Notes: generated from the sequence alone by a model not told the origin. Shown: positions 34,543 to 44,302, counted from the first letter of the stretch. The stretch is DNA of 64,000 nt from Clostridium algoriphilum (GCF_020443705.1 NZ_JAIZZK010000002.1:124001-188000), one strand, 5' to 3'. Numbers and translations are program-made.

Positions 34543-34624
34543 GCGATAGTGGCGGAATGGCAGACGCGCACGTTTAAGGGACGTGTGGGAGACCATACGG
34601 GTTCAAGTCCCGTCTGTCGCACCA
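34543..34624 (+). tRNA. tRNA-Leu (anticodon AAG)
   Basis: An 82-nt cloverleaf. Acceptor GCGATAG pairs with CTGTCGC. The anticodon stem CACGT/ACGTG holds loop TTAAGGG, so the anticodon is AAG (CUU, and CUC/CUA if A34 becomes inosine). It has a class II variable arm, a T loop TTCAAGT and encoded CCA. A34 outside tRNA-Arg is uncommon in bacteria but known in some Firmicutes. Confidence 0.94.
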
Positions 34625-34650
34625 AAAAAAATACAAAGTTTAAAAAGATT

Positions 34651-34687
34651 GAGAAGAGAAGTAGTAATACTTTTCTTCTTTTTTTTA
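34651..34687 (+). terminator. Terminator of tRNA-Leu(AAG)
   Basis: gaagagaagta/tacttttcttc stem with loop gtaa and a long T run. Confidence 0.88.
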
Positions 34688-34766
34688 GTTAAGTAGATAT
34701 AAGTTGAACAATAAATGAATTATTAAAATAAATAAGGAAAAACTAAATTTGAAAGAGGTGTTGTTT

Positions 34767-34889
34767 ATGAAAATCAAAAAGAATGATCTTAATGAAAAGC
34801 AGGAAAAACAATCTAAAAAAAATGAAAGTAATCCTGTTACCATAAATGGTGATAGTAATATGAGAAAACCTGTAAGGGGATTAAAGTAA
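34767..34889 (+). CDS. Small charged protein (40 aa)
   Basis: The peptide begins MKIKKNDLNEKQEKQSKKN and ends MRKPVRGLK; very hydrophilic, no hydrophobic segment. GAAAGAGGTG precedes the ATG by about 7 bases, and a perfect terminator follows. The tight promoter-independent setting and good signals support a real gene. Similar tiny Lys/Asn-rich proteins occur in clostridia; function unknown. Confidence 0.65.
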   Translation: MKIKKNDLNEKQEKQSKKNESNPVTINGDSNMRKPVRGLK

Positions 34890-34927
34890 AGAACACTATA
34901 AAAAAACGATAAACCAATGGGTATTGT

Positions 34928-34958
34928 AAAGAGGATGTAATTGCATCCTCTTTATTTT
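34928..34958 (+). terminator. Terminator after the 40-aa gene
   Basis: aaagaggatg (34928-34937) pairs with catcctcttt (34944-34953), then a T-rich run. Confidence 0.9.
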
Positions 34959-35047
34959 TATTAATTAAATTTCTTGAAAATTAGTATCAAAACGCAGCCT
35001 CTAGCATAAATTGATAATGTATTAATACCAGAATGGGGAGGGCAAAT

Positions 35048-35581
35048 ATGAAATTAGATGACAGAGATATTGAAGATATAGATATGCAAGAGGATTATGA
35101 ATTGGTTCCACTTGAACCTACGATGTGTGGATATGGCCAAATGAACATGATGCCAAACATGGGAATGCAAAAGGGATACATGCAAGATGTAAATCCTAAT
35201 ATGAGGATGAACTTATTAATGGGAATAAATCAAGATGCAGAAATGAATCCATGGATGGGAATGAACCAATTTAATGAAGGGATGTTCATGAATGGTTTTA
35301 ATCCTATGGGTGGGATGTATAGTGATATATCTGCGAGAGATTATGAGGATGAGAGCTTTAAACAAGAGGATAAGTATCAAGAGAAAGATCCACTTATAGA
35401 TCAGTACAGACCTGCTCCACCTATTTCTCAATCCAATGACGTTGAGAGGATTGTAAGAAGAATTGAAAGGTATAATCCTGCTATATTTAGGAGAATGACT
35501 AGGTGTGGTATACCATATTTAGAAGCAAGGGAATTAGTTAGAAGAATTGTTAGAGTTACACTTATGTATAGAGATGAATAA
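35048..35581 (+). CDS. Methionine-rich protein of unknown function
   Basis: 177 residues in three parts. The N terminus is acidic (DDRDIEDIDMQEDYE). The centre, about residues 25-95, has a methionine every few residues, often beside Asn or Gly (MNMMPNMGMQKGYM, MNPWMGMNQFNEGMFMNGF). The C terminus, about 130-177, is basic and helical with a conserved look (RIVRRIERYNPAIFRRMTR). I chose ATG 35048 because GGGGAGG stands 6 bases upstream. No signal peptide. Met-rich regions can bind copper or occur in spore coat proteins; neither is shown here. Confidence 0.75.
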   Translation: MKLDDRDIEDIDMQEDYELVPLEPTMCGYGQMNMMPNMGMQKGYMQDVNPNMRMNLLMGINQDAEMNPWMGMNQFNEGMFMNGFNPMGGMYSDISARDYEDESFKQEDKYQEKDPLIDQYRPAPPISQSNDVERIVRRIERYNPAIFRRMTRCGIPYLEARELVRRIVRVTLMYRDE

Positions 35582-35640
35582 AAAAGTAGTTTTAAATTAA
35601 CATAAAAGATAAAAGATAAATAAATTTATTTAATGTATAA

Positions 35641-35668
35641 CCCTATAAAAATTTATAGGGCTATTTTT
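35641..35668 (+). terminator. Terminator after the methionine-rich gene
   Basis: ccctataaa/tttataggg stem with a two-base centre and a T-rich tail. Confidence 0.8.
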
Positions 35669-35741
35669 ATTTATTAGGTATTTTCAAGTAATTACAAGTA
35701 TACCTATAGTAATATAAAAGTTATATTGAAGGAGATTTAAA

Positions 35742-35765
35742 ATGAACGTAGAATTTAAGTATTAA
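35742..35765 (+). other. Seven-codon mini-ORF with perfect ribosome-binding site
   Basis: AAGGAG precedes ATG 35742; the frame reads MNVEFKY and stops. It stands 47 bp before the GNAT-like gene. It may be a leader peptide or the start of a lost gene. Confidence 0.35.
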
Positions 35766-35811
35766 GTGGGAGTAAAAAATTAAAGATGTGTAAATATAAA
35801 GAGGTGTGAAT

Positions 35812-36327
35812 ATGTTTAATATAGACATAAGTTTTGAGGATATTAGCATCAGGAATGTAGAAGAACAAGATGTTTTAAACATTAAAAATTGGATTGATAA
35901 CCAACAGATTTCTGATATAGAAGCTGGATTAAATTATGGCATTACGGAGTTTCATGAAAGATATTTAGAATATTTTGTGAGCGAGGGAGAATATTTTCTT
36001 AAAGTATTATGTGGTAGTGAAATTATAGGCATTATAAAGGGTAGGATAGAATTCAAAAATCCGAATGAAGTGTGGATTATGTGTTATCTAGTAGAAATTA
36101 AACTATATGATGATGAAATATCAAAAACAATTATTAATGAATTCTTAAAACATTTATATGATAATTATGGAATAAGTAATTTTTATACTTTTGTTTCAGC
36201 TAATAATCAGGATATGCTGAGATTATGGAAAAGTAATGACTTTGAGATAATTAGAGTGACAAGTAGTTTTTTAGAGATAGATAATGAAGACAAGGATATA
36301 TTAATTCTAGAAAAAATAATTCAATAA
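35812..36327 (+). CDS. GNAT-fold N-acetyltransferase-like protein
   Basis: 171 residues. The pattern fits a GNAT fold: ISIRNVEEQDVLNIKNW at the N terminus, VWIMCYLVEIKLYDDEISKT in the acetyl-CoA-binding region, and NFYTFVSANNQDMLRLWKSNDFE near the C terminus. The usual Q/RxxGxG/A signature is not clear, so activity is uncertain. ATG 35812 was chosen because GAGGTG lies 5 bases before it. Substrate unknown. Confidence 0.65.
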   Translation: MFNIDISFEDISIRNVEEQDVLNIKNWIDNQQISDIEAGLNYGITEFHERYLEYFVSEGEYFLKVLCGSEIIGIIKGRIEFKNPNEVWIMCYLVEIKLYDDEISKTIINEFLKHLYDNYGISNFYTFVSANNQDMLRLWKSNDFEIIRVTSSFLEIDNEDKDILILEKIIQ

Positions 36328-36429
36328 ATTTAATCACAAAACTAACATATATTTTTCTTTTTTATTCTAATGTCAGAGTTTTTATAATAATATTATAAAT
36401 AAGGATTTATTAAGTTAGGGGATGTTAAA

Positions 36430-37164
36430 GTGAAATATACAAGATATAATTATAAAGCACCTAAGAAAAGCAACAATTTTATAATTGTTATAACACTAAC
36501 ATTGATAGCAGCGATTGCTTTGGGTACAGTTTTTTCTAAACTATTGCCTAAAAATAATGCAAATGCGAGTTCAAATGATAAAGCTACAAAAGTAAGTATA
36601 GTAAAAAATACTAAGGTAACCAAAGAGAGTGAAGGTGTTACTAAGGCAACTACGGACACTAATATTAAGGACTATGTAGCAATTCAATGCGGTGTCTTTA
36701 GTACAAAGGCAAGTGCTTTAACACTAAAAAATAGTTTAACGGAGTTTGGTACACCATTTCTTATTGAAGAAGGCAAGTTAAATAGAGTTTTACTTGGCGT
36801 ATATCCTAAAAGTAGTGCCGATAGTATTATTAAACAACTCGTGGCAAAAAAAATAAGTTATGCTAAAGTTAATTTTCAATTGGTTGGTAATGATTCGACC
36901 TCGGCACAAACCAATGAAATGATAAGTGCAGATATTCAAATATTAAATAAATTATCAGAAAAAGATACTAAAGCAGTTCAAACTGTTGAATTAAAAAAAT
37001 GGGTTGGTACATTAAAAGGTGAAGATAAGAAGAGTGAAAATTATAGCTCGCTCACAATTTTTAAATCATATTTAAAGGCTTTGCCACAGGAATTAAAAAA
37101 AGATAAAACAGAGGCAGGGTATGTATATATTTATAAATTTATAAAGCAACTTTTAAAGACATAA
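36430..37164 (+). CDS. Membrane-anchored SPOR domain protein
   Basis: 244 residues, GTG start. A cytoplasmic basic N terminus, one membrane helix (about 18-40), a Ser/Thr/Lys-rich linker, then a SPOR-like domain from about 82 (YVAIQCGVFSTKASALTLKN to SYAKVNFQL). SPOR domains bind glycan lacking stem peptides at division sites. The last 90 residues are helical and not recognised. It lies directly before the maf-radC-mreBCD cluster, which fits a cell-wall role. Confidence 0.82.
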   Translation: MKYTRYNYKAPKKSNNFIIVITLTLIAAIALGTVFSKLLPKNNANASSNDKATKVSIVKNTKVTKESEGVTKATTDTNIKDYVAIQCGVFSTKASALTLKNSLTEFGTPFLIEEGKLNRVLLGVYPKSSADSIIKQLVAKKISYAKVNFQLVGNDSTSAQTNEMISADIQILNKLSEKDTKAVQTVELKKWVGTLKGEDKKSENYSSLTIFKSYLKALPQELKKDKTEAGYVYIYKFIKQLLKT

Positions 37165-37238
37165 ATACATACTTTTATTTTATAATACAGTTATAGTAAA
37201 ATTTCGTAAAAAATGATATAATAGTAAAAATAGTATAG

Positions 37239-37275
37239 AAATACAAGTAGATTATATAAACCTACTTGTATTTTT
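37239..37275 (+). terminator. Terminator after the SPOR gene
   Basis: aaatacaagtag (37239-37250) pairs with ctacttgtattt (37262-37273), followed by T. Confidence 0.85.
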
Positions 37276-37414
37276 TGATTCGAATTGTTAGTAAATATCA
37301 TACTTCAATCACTAAATTAATTATTAACTTTTTTTGAATAATATTTTATATACTTGTGTATGAATTTATTAAATGTTAAAATGTATAAGATATAAGTAAT
37401 GTGGGGGGTATAAT

Positions 37415-37675
37415 TTGAAAAGTGCAGAAAAAAAAAGTTCATATTTTATTTTTTTTATATTGTTAGGAGCTATTTCCGGAAGTTTTATAGGTGAACTATT
37501 GGGAGATAACATGAATGCACTCGAATTTTTAAAGAGTACCTACACAATTGGTATGAGTAATCCTATGCTTATAGATTTAAAAGTACTCTCAATAACTTTC
37601 GGTATAAATTTTAACATTAATATTATGTCTATTATAGGCATTATTTTGTCAATAATATTATATAGAAAGTATTAG
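37415..37675 (+). CDS. DUF4321 family small membrane protein
   Basis: 86 residues, TTG start after GGGGGG. Two membrane helices flank a short soluble stretch: FFILLGAISGSFIGELLGDN and IMSIIGIILSIILYRKY. The pattern and the location just before maf match the DUF4321 family found in clostridial maf-radC-mre clusters. Function unknown; context suggests the cell envelope. Confidence 0.75.
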   Translation: MKSAEKKSSYFIFFILLGAISGSFIGELLGDNMNALEFLKSTYTIGMSNPMLIDLKVLSITFGINFNINIMSIIGIILSIILYRKY

Positions 37676-37685
37676 GAGTGATGTA

Positions 37686-38261
37686 GTGGATATTATTCTA
37701 GCTTCTGCGTCACCGCGTAGAGCTGAACTTTTAAAAAAGATAACTAGTAATTTTAAGATAATGGTTAGTGACTTCGAAGAAAGTAACATATTATTTTCTG
37801 GGAATTGTGAGGACTACGTTATGACCTTAGCAAAAGGAAAAGCTATGGCTATTTGTAGTAGCGTGAAAAAACCAGCTGTTATAATAGGGTGTGATACTAT
37901 TGTTTATCTGAAAGGTAAAGTATTTGGTAAACCTAAAGATAACCTTGAAGCTTTTCAAATGCTTAGTGATTTAAGTGATAATACACATCAGGTATATACA
38001 GGAATTGCAGTAATAAACACTGAAACTCAAGAAATTAAGAATAAATATGTTTGTACACAAGTAACGTTTTCAAAACTTTCTTCAAGTGAAATAAATAATT
38101 ACATAGAAACAGGAGAGCCAATAGGCATGGCTGGAGCTTACGCAATACAAGGAGCAGCTGCTATATTTGTTAAAGAACTAAAAGGTTGCTATTATAGTGT
38201 GGTGGGGTTGCCAGTGAATAAATTGTATTTTATGTTAAGGGAGATGGGGGTCAATCTATAA
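37686..38261 (+). CDS. maf: Maf-like nucleotide pyrophosphatase
   Basis: 191 residues. Family motifs are LASASPRRAELL at the N terminus, GCDTIVYLKGKVFGKPKD, and AGAYAIQGAAAIFVKELKG near the end. Maf proteins hydrolyse non-canonical or canonical nucleoside triphosphates and are linked with septum-formation control. The GTG start at 37686 follows AGGAGTG. The next gene, radC, follows after about 11 bp. Confidence 0.92.
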   Translation: MDIILASASPRRAELLKKITSNFKIMVSDFEESNILFSGNCEDYVMTLAKGKAMAICSSVKKPAVIIGCDTIVYLKGKVFGKPKDNLEAFQMLSDLSDNTHQVYTGIAVINTETQEIKNKYVCTQVTFSKLSSSEINNYIETGEPIGMAGAYAIQGAAAIFVKELKGCYYSVVGLPVNKLYFMLREMGVNL

Positions 38262-38272
38262 AGGAGTTGTTT

Positions 38273-38959
38273 ATGGGTATGACCTACAAAATCATGGATT
38301 TGCCACTGAATGAAAGACCAAGAGAAAAATTATTAAGATATGGTGCAGAAACTTTATCTAACAATGAACTATTAGCTATAATACTTAGAATTGGATCAAA
38401 ACACGAAAATATTATAAGTCTTTGTAGTAGAATAATTTCTGAATGTGGCGGACTAAATGGACTTTATAGTTCAAGTGCAGAGGAATTTATGAATTTAAAA
38501 GGTGTTGGGAATGCCAAAGCAACACAACTTTTAGCGCTTATAGAAATTTCAAAAAGATTTAGAAGTTTTAAGTCTGGAGAAGAATACAAAATTACCTCAC
38601 CAAAAGATGTTGCGCAGTATCTTATGGAAGAAATGAGATACTTAAAAAAAGAATATCTTAAGTTAATTATGTTAAATACAAAAAACGTAATTATAAGTAT
38701 AAAAGATATTTCAATTGGTAATTTGAATACATCAATAGTTCATCCAAGAGAGGTTTTTTACGAAGCTATTAAGAAGTGTAGTGCTTCCGTGGTTATTTGT
38801 CACAATCATCCGTCGGGTGATCCAACTCCGAGCAAAGAAGATATAAGCATTACTATAAGGCTTAAAGAATGTGGTAAATTATTAGGAATAGAAGTGCTTG
38901 ATCATATAATTATTGGTAATGGAATTTATACGAGCTTAAAAGAAAAAGGAATGCTTTAG
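38273..38959 (+). CDS. radC: RadC family JAMM/MPN domain protein
   Basis: 228 residues. N-terminal helix-hairpin-helix ([18 protein letters not shown]), then a JAMM metalloprotease-like domain with [15 protein letters not shown]. Despite the old name, a direct repair function is not established. ATG 38273 is chosen because AAAGGAG lies 6 bases upstream; a TTG at 38267 adjoins the site. Between maf and mreB, as in many Firmicutes. Confidence 0.92.
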   Translation: MGMTYKIMDLPLNERPREKLLRYGAETLSNNELLAIILRIGSKHENIISLCSRIISECGGLNGLYSSSAEEFMNLKGVGNAKATQLLALIEISKRFRSFKSGEEYKITSPKDVAQYLMEEMRYLKKEYLKLIMLNTKNVIISIKDISIGNLNTSIVHPREVFYEAIKKCSASVVICHNHPSGDPTPSKEDISITIRLKECGKLLGIEVLDHIIIGNGIYTSLKEKGML

Positions 38960-38979
38960 AAATGAAAGGAGAAATTAAA

Positions 38980-39987
38980 ATGGGAATATTTGGAACATCT
39001 CGTGATATGGGGATAGATTTAGGAACAGCAAATACATTGATTTACTTAAAGGGGAAAGGGATTGTACTAAGAGAACCTTCTGTTGTAGCTATAAATATAA
39101 ATACTAATAAGGTACTTGCCGTTGGCGAAGAGGCTAAGCAGATGATAGGTAGAACACCAGGTAATATCGTTGCCATTCGTCCTATGAAAGATGGAGTAAT
39201 TGCAGATTTTAATATTACTGAAAAAATGCTTAGGCACTTTATAAATAAAGTTAGTCCAAAGGGTTTTACAAGTCCAAGAATTGTAGTTGGATTTCCCTCT
39301 GGTGTAACTGAGGTTGAAAAGAGAGCAATAGAAGAAGCAACTAAAAGAGCAGGTGCAAGAGAGGCTTACTTAATGGAAGAACCAATGGCAGCAGCTATTG
39401 GAGCTGGGCTTCCTGTAAATGAACCAACAGGAAGTATGATCGTTGATATCGGAGGCGGAACTACGGAGGTTGCAATAATATCATTAGGTGGTATTGTAAC
39501 ATGCAAGTCTCTAAGAGTGGCGGGAGATGAACTTGATCAATCAATAATAGCTTTTGTTAAAAAACAGTATAGTCTTATGATTGGTGAGAGAACGGCAGAA
39601 AATATTAAAATGGAGCTTGGATCAGTGTATGAACAAGAAGATGATGAAATGAGCATGGAAATAACAGGACGAGATTTAATAACAGGGCTTCCAAAAGTTA
39701 TAGAGGTAACACAAAAGGAAGTAAGAGAAGCTCTCAGTGAACCAATTCAATCAATAATTGAAGCAATAATAACAACACTAGAAAAAACCCCACCAGAGCT
39801 TGCATCAGATATAATGGAGAAAGGTATTATGTTAACTGGAGGTGGTGCATTACTAAAAGGAATAGATGCACTTATAAACCAGGAAACACATATGCCTGTA
39901 CATATATCTGAAAATCCACTTGATTGTGTTGCTATAGGAGCAGGTAAAGCTCTCGATAATATTGATGTTATGAGTAAAAGAAGATAA
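38980..39987 (+). CDS. mreB: Rod shape-determining protein MreB
   Basis: Bacterial actin that guides lateral wall synthesis. 335 residues with the actin-fold nucleotide-binding motifs [34 protein letters not shown] and [13 protein letters not shown] 38980 is preceded by AAAGGAG. The presence of mreC and mreD directly downstream identifies it as MreB rather than Mbl. Confidence 0.96.
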   Translation: MGIFGTSRDMGIDLGTANTLIYLKGKGIVLREPSVVAININTNKVLAVGEEAKQMIGRTPGNIVAIRPMKDGVIADFNITEKMLRHFINKVSPKGFTSPRIVVGFPSGVTEVEKRAIEEATKRAGAREAYLMEEPMAAAIGAGLPVNEPTGSMIVDIGGGTTEVAIISLGGIVTCKSLRVAGDELDQSIIAFVKKQYSLMIGERTAENIKMELGSVYEQEDDEMSMEITGRDLITGLPKVIEVTQKEVREALSEPIQSIIEAIITTLEKTPPELASDIMEKGIMLTGGGALLKGIDALINQETHMPVHISENPLDCVAIGAGKALDNIDVMSKRR

Positions 39988-39989
39988 AT

Positions 39990-40835
39990 ATGAGATTCTT
40001 AAAGAATAAACTGACAGTAGTTATCATAATACTGTCAGTTAGCTTTTTAGCTTTAATAGGCTATAGCGCGAATCGAGATAAAAAGTCTTTTGTGGAGAAT
40101 GGTGTGGGGGTAACAATAAATTCAGTACAAGGTATATTTTATAATGGATTTTATAAAATAACCAATTCATTTCAATTTATAACAAACATTTCAAATGTTA
40201 AGAAGCAAAATGAAGAACTTAGGAAAAGTAATAATAAACTTCAAAGCAAAGCCCTAGAATACGATGTTTTAAAAAAAGAAAGTGAAAGGTTAAGAAGCAT
40301 GCTTAATTTTTCAAAGCAAAGAGATGAATACAATTATGTAGGTGCTGAAATTATTGGAGTAAGCGGAAATAGCTTTTCAGATGGATTTATAATAAATAAA
40401 GGTGAAAATAAAGGATTTAAAAAAGGAATGATAGCTATGACTGGAGAAGGATTAGTAGGTCAGGTTACATCAGTTGGTAACAATTGGTCGATAGTTCAAT
40501 GTTTATCTAATGAGAATATTGCAGTCGCAGCGCTAGTTCAAAGTACGAGAGATAATAATGGTATTGTTAAAGGGTATAAAGATGAAAATAATAAATCACT
40601 TGCAGAAATAGAGCGCCTTTCTTTAGAGTCGGCTGTGAAAAAAGGTGATGTAATAGTAACATCAGGCCTTGGAGGAATATATCCAGCTGGAATTAGAATA
40701 GGAAAGGTTTTAAGTGTTCATGAGAATAAAGGTGAAGTTATGAAAAGCGCTATAATAGAGCCTTATGTTAATTTTTCAAAGATTGAAGAAGTATTTATTG
40801 TGGTACCAACAGACCCTAGAGAAATAAAATATTAG
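39990..40835 (+). CDS. mreC: Rod shape-determining protein MreC
   Basis: 281 residues. N-terminal membrane helix, then a coiled coil (about 65-110), then a beta-rich extracytoplasmic part with AEIIGVSGNSFSDGFIINKG and GLVGQVTSVG. It links MreB to PBP2 and RodA on the outer side of the membrane. It starts 2 bp after the mreB stop. Confidence 0.94.
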   Translation: MRFLKNKLTVVIIILSVSFLALIGYSANRDKKSFVENGVGVTINSVQGIFYNGFYKITNSFQFITNISNVKKQNEELRKSNNKLQSKALEYDVLKKESERLRSMLNFSKQRDEYNYVGAEIIGVSGNSFSDGFIINKGENKGFKKGMIAMTGEGLVGQVTSVGNNWSIVQCLSNENIAVAALVQSTRDNNGIVKGYKDENNKSLAEIERLSLESAVKKGDVIVTSGLGGIYPAGIRIGKVLSVHENKGEVMKSAIIEPYVNFSKIEEVFIVVPTDPREIKY

Positions 40836-40845
40836 GAGTTGTATT

Positions 40846-41337
40846 ATGAAGAAAATATTAACCATAGTATTTTTATGCATTCTATTCCTAATATTAGATA
40901 ATACTTTAATGCCTTTACTTAAGATAAATGGAGCATATCCAAGTCTAATATTTACTTTTGCACTCTGTTATTCAATAGTTAGTTCTCCAAAAGATGCAGT
41001 AGTAATAGGAATTTATGCTGGTGTACTACAAGATGTGTATTTTTTTAATGGGTTTGGAATAAATATGTTAAGTAATATGCTTATGTGTGTTCTAGCTAAC
41101 TATATAGGTAAAAATATATTTGTCGAAAAATCATTTTTACCAATAATATCATCCTTTGTGTTAAGCATAGTTAAAGGTTTAATGGTATTTTGTATATTGT
41201 TCTTAGTAAGACAATATACAAATATAGGAGTAATATTCTATCATGCAATATATAATTTAATAGTTTCTATTTTTATGTATAAATTTACGTATAAACTTTC
41301 TCAAAAGGAATACATGAAGACTGAGTGGAAATTTTAA
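40846..41337 (+). CDS. mreD: Rod shape-determining protein MreD
   Basis: 163 residues with five hydrophobic segments, including IYAGVLQDVYFFNGFGINML, typical of MreD. It is an integral membrane part of the elongasome that contacts MreC. AGGAG precedes the ATG. Confidence 0.92.
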   Translation: MKKILTIVFLCILFLILDNTLMPLLKINGAYPSLIFTFALCYSIVSSPKDAVVIGIYAGVLQDVYFFNGFGINMLSNMLMCVLANYIGKNIFVEKSFLPIISSFVLSIVKGLMVFCILFLVRQYTNIGVIFYHAIYNLIVSIFMYKFTYKLSQKEYMKTEWKF

Positions 41338-41426
41338 CACTATGTTTACGTGATGATAAAACAATCATTTAAAAGGAAGTCCATAATTGAACTACTATGT
41401 CCATTTTTTAAAAGGTTGGTGAAATA

Positions 41427-44264
41427 GTGAGTAAGAGAAACAAAAATGATAAAAAGTTTTCTAGATTTAATACTTTAGCTGTAATTATGATCTTAATCTT
41501 TTCAGTTATTGTTCTAAGGTTAGTTAATATACAGGTGATTAATGGAGAGGTATATAAGGAAACTGCAAATCAACAAAATCACAAGATAATATCTACACCA
41601 GCCCCAAGAGGTGAGATAGTAGATAGAAATGGTGCTAAATTAGCTACAAGTATGCAAAGCTATACATTAATATTTACTAAAACAACAGAAAGTGAAGCAA
41701 GTTTAATTCCAACCTTGGACAAGGTATTAAAAATTCTTGATGATAACAAGCAAACACTCGTAGACGATTTTTTACTTGGAGTAAACACTGAGAAAAACAA
41801 GACGGAGTACAAATTTAATTTTAAGACTACAGATAAATCATCACAAAATTGGTTAGAGCTTAGATTTAAAAAAGATAGAGGGTTTGAGGAAAAAGTTATT
41901 AAAAATATTTATAAGGATAAAAAGAAAGATGATCTAACTGAGGCCCAGCTTAAAAAGGTTGATGAACTTCTTTTAAAGATTACACCTGAACAAGTTTTCA
42001 ATCAATTAGTAGTGCAGTATGGGCTTGATAAAATTAAAAATTCAAAAAGCAAAGTTGATCTTAGACGGTATATGGTAGTTGAGGATAATATAAAGATGCA
42101 GAGCTTTTCTGGTTATAAGCCTGTAGTTATTGCAAGTAACTTGTCTAAAGATGCTTCATTCATTATTGAACAAAGGCAACCTGAGATTCCGGGTATTAGT
42201 GTTGTAGTTCAGCCAATTAGATACTATCCTAATAAGGATTTAGGATCGGCTTTTTTAGGTTATATTTCTAAAATAAACCCTTGGGATAAAAATAAGTATG
42301 AGGAAAAGGGTTATGATATAAGTTCAGATTACATTGGTACTGCAGGAATTGAGTCAACTTTTGAAGATGTTTTAAAAGGAACTAAAGGGCAAGAAAGCAT
42401 CTCGGTTAATAAACAAGGACGTAAAGTTAGCTCTTTAGGTCAGATTGAAACTTATCCTGGTCAAACAGTACAACTTAACATAGATAAAGATATGCAATAT
42501 GCTGCAGAGAGAAGTTTAGATGCAGTACTTGTAAGTTTACAAAAAAAAGGTAAAGTCAAAGATGTAGATATGACAAATGCGACAAGAGGTGCAGTGGTCG
42601 CAATGGATGTTAAGACAGGTAAAATATTAGCATTGGCAAGTAGACCAGGGTATGATCCTAATATTTTTTCAAGAGGCATAACAAGCGATGAGTATGATAA
42701 AATATTTGGTCCAGTCACTGAGAAAATGGGACTAGATTATATTAGAAAAAGAAATCTTGTAAATGTTAAAGGCATACTAACTGATAAAGAAATGACAAAA
42801 TCCAAAGCGGAAAAAGAGAAAATATTACTTGATTATATGTTTCCTGTAGACAAAAGTGCACAGGGTGAGACTACAATAAGAAAGGATAATAATGATATTT
42901 TCCCCAAAGCAACTTTTAATTACGCAACTAAATCTTTAATACCACCTGGCTCTTCATTTAAACCACTAACAGCTATTGCAGGACTAGAAGAAGGCGTCAT
43001 AACCGAGACTAGTACAGTATATGATGGTGGGCCATACAATAAACGTTACCAAACAGTTACAGCTGCATGTTGGATATATAATGATACTGGTAATGGTCAT
43101 GGAATAGTAAATATTCAAAGGGCAATGAGAGAATCTTGTAATTACTACTTCTATGATGTAGCTGATAAGCTATATGCTCACGGCGGAGAAAATCAAACTG
43201 GGTTAGACTTACTAGCAAAATATGCATGGAAATTTGGTCTTGGCATAGAGCCTAAAAGTAATAAAAAACCAGCCACAGGTATAGAAATACCTGAAAATTA
43301 TGGTCAGGTATATAATTATGAATCTAGTAAAGAAATATTAGCGAGTATTCATGTAAGTAATTTAGTGGGCAATTTACAAAAGGGATCAAATTCATATAAA
43401 CCACTTGATCTTGAATCACAGAAAGAAAGTGGAACTAAAGAAGAAATAAGTAATATTGTAAAATTAAATAAAAATAAGGTTAAGTTTATTGCTGAAATTA
43501 AGACACAAATGAAAAAAGATAAGAAAGGTTACGTTAATACAATTCTGCTAAAGGAGTTCATTAACGCTTCCTCAGTATTAAAAAGTAATAATTATACAGA
43601 TAAAGAGATTAAATCTATGACTGGAACTGTAAATTCTGAAATAGGTGATGCTAGTGTTGAAATTAATTCTGCAGCTAATGCATACTATGCAGCCATAGGA
43701 CAGGGTTTCGATGCATTTACACCTCTGCAGTTAACGAATTATGTTTCTACTATGGTAAATGGTGGGAATAGATATGAACTGCATTTGGTTGATAAAACTT
43801 TAGATCCAGATGGAAATGTAATTAAAGAAACTAAGCCTGTAGTTTTAGAGAAAACTAATATAAGTGCTAACACAATTAGAATAATTAAAGAGGGCATGTT
43901 AGAAGTTACTAGTAACCCTAATGGTACAGCTTATAGTGTTTTTGGCGATTTTGCTATACAAAGTGGAGGGAAAACAGGTTCAGGTACTTTTAATGATCTT
44001 ACTCAATCAGCGCTAGGAAGGACTTCTTATGGGTATTATATAGGGTTTGCTCCATATGATAAACCTGAAATAGCTATCTGTGCGGTTGTTTTTGATGGAG
44101 GTCATGGTGCCTATGTTGCACCAATTGCAAAATCAGTTTACGAGCAATACTTTAAAGTTGCAATCTTAAAAAAAGACGCTAAATATAAATTTATGGTTAA
44201 TCCAGATGAGAAAACCAGTGATATAGATTTGAATAATGCTACAACTGGGAATTCTCATGATTAG
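41427..44264 (+). CDS. mrdA: Penicillin-binding protein 2 (elongasome D,D-transpeptidase)
   Basis: 945 residues, GTG start. N-terminal membrane helix, then a dimerisation domain with PAPRGEIVDRNGAKLA. The transpeptidase domain has SSFK (about 509-512), SCN (about 570) and KTG (about 849). It cross-links peptidoglycan during elongation with RodA and MreBCD. It is about 300 residues longer than Gram-negative PBP2, owing to charged insertions in the N-terminal third and at about 640-760. AAAGGTTGG precedes the start. Confidence 0.94.
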   Translation: MSKRNKNDKKFSRFNTLAVIMILIFSVIVLRLVNIQVINGEVYKETANQQNHKIISTPAPRGEIVDRNGAKLATSMQSYTLIFTKTTESEASLIPTLDKVLKILDDNKQTLVDDFLLGVNTEKNKTEYKFNFKTTDKSSQNWLELRFKKDRGFEEKVIKNIYKDKKKDDLTEAQLKKVDELLLKITPEQVFNQLVVQYGLDKIKNSKSKVDLRRYMVVEDNIKMQSFSGYKPVVIASNLSKDASFIIEQRQPEIPGISVVVQPIRYYPNKDLGSAFLGYISKINPWDKNKYEEKGYDISSDYIGTAGIESTFEDVLKGTKGQESISVNKQGRKVSSLGQIETYPGQTVQLNIDKDMQYAAERSLDAVLVSLQKKGKVKDVDMTNATRGAVVAMDVKTGKILALASRPGYDPNIFSRGITSDEYDKIFGPVTEKMGLDYIRKRNLVNVKGILTDKEMTKSKAEKEKILLDYMFPVDKSAQGETTIRKDNNDIFPKATFNYATKSLIPPGSSFKPLTAIAGLEEGVITETSTVYDGGPYNKRYQTVTAACWIYNDTGNGHGIVNIQRAMRESCNYYFYDVADKLYAHGGENQTGLDLLAKYAWKFGLGIEPKSNKKPATGIEIPENYGQVYNYESSKEILASIHVSNLVGNLQKGSNSYKPLDLESQKESGTKEEISNIVKLNKNKVKFIAEIKTQMKKDKKGYVNTILLKEFINASSVLKSNNYTDKEIKSMTGTVNSEIGDASVEINSAANAYYAAIGQGFDAFTPLQLTNYVSTMVNGGNRYELHLVDKTLDPDGNVIKETKPVVLEKTNISANTIRIIKEGMLEVTSNPNGTAYSVFGDFAIQSGGKTGSGTFNDLTQSALGRTSYGYYIGFAPYDKPEIAICAVVFDGGHGAYVAPIAKSVYEQYFKVAILKKDAKYKFMVNPDEKTSDIDLNNATTGNSHD

Positions 44265-44302
44265 TAGAATAAGTATTTAAATTATGAATAAATGAGAATT
44301 GC

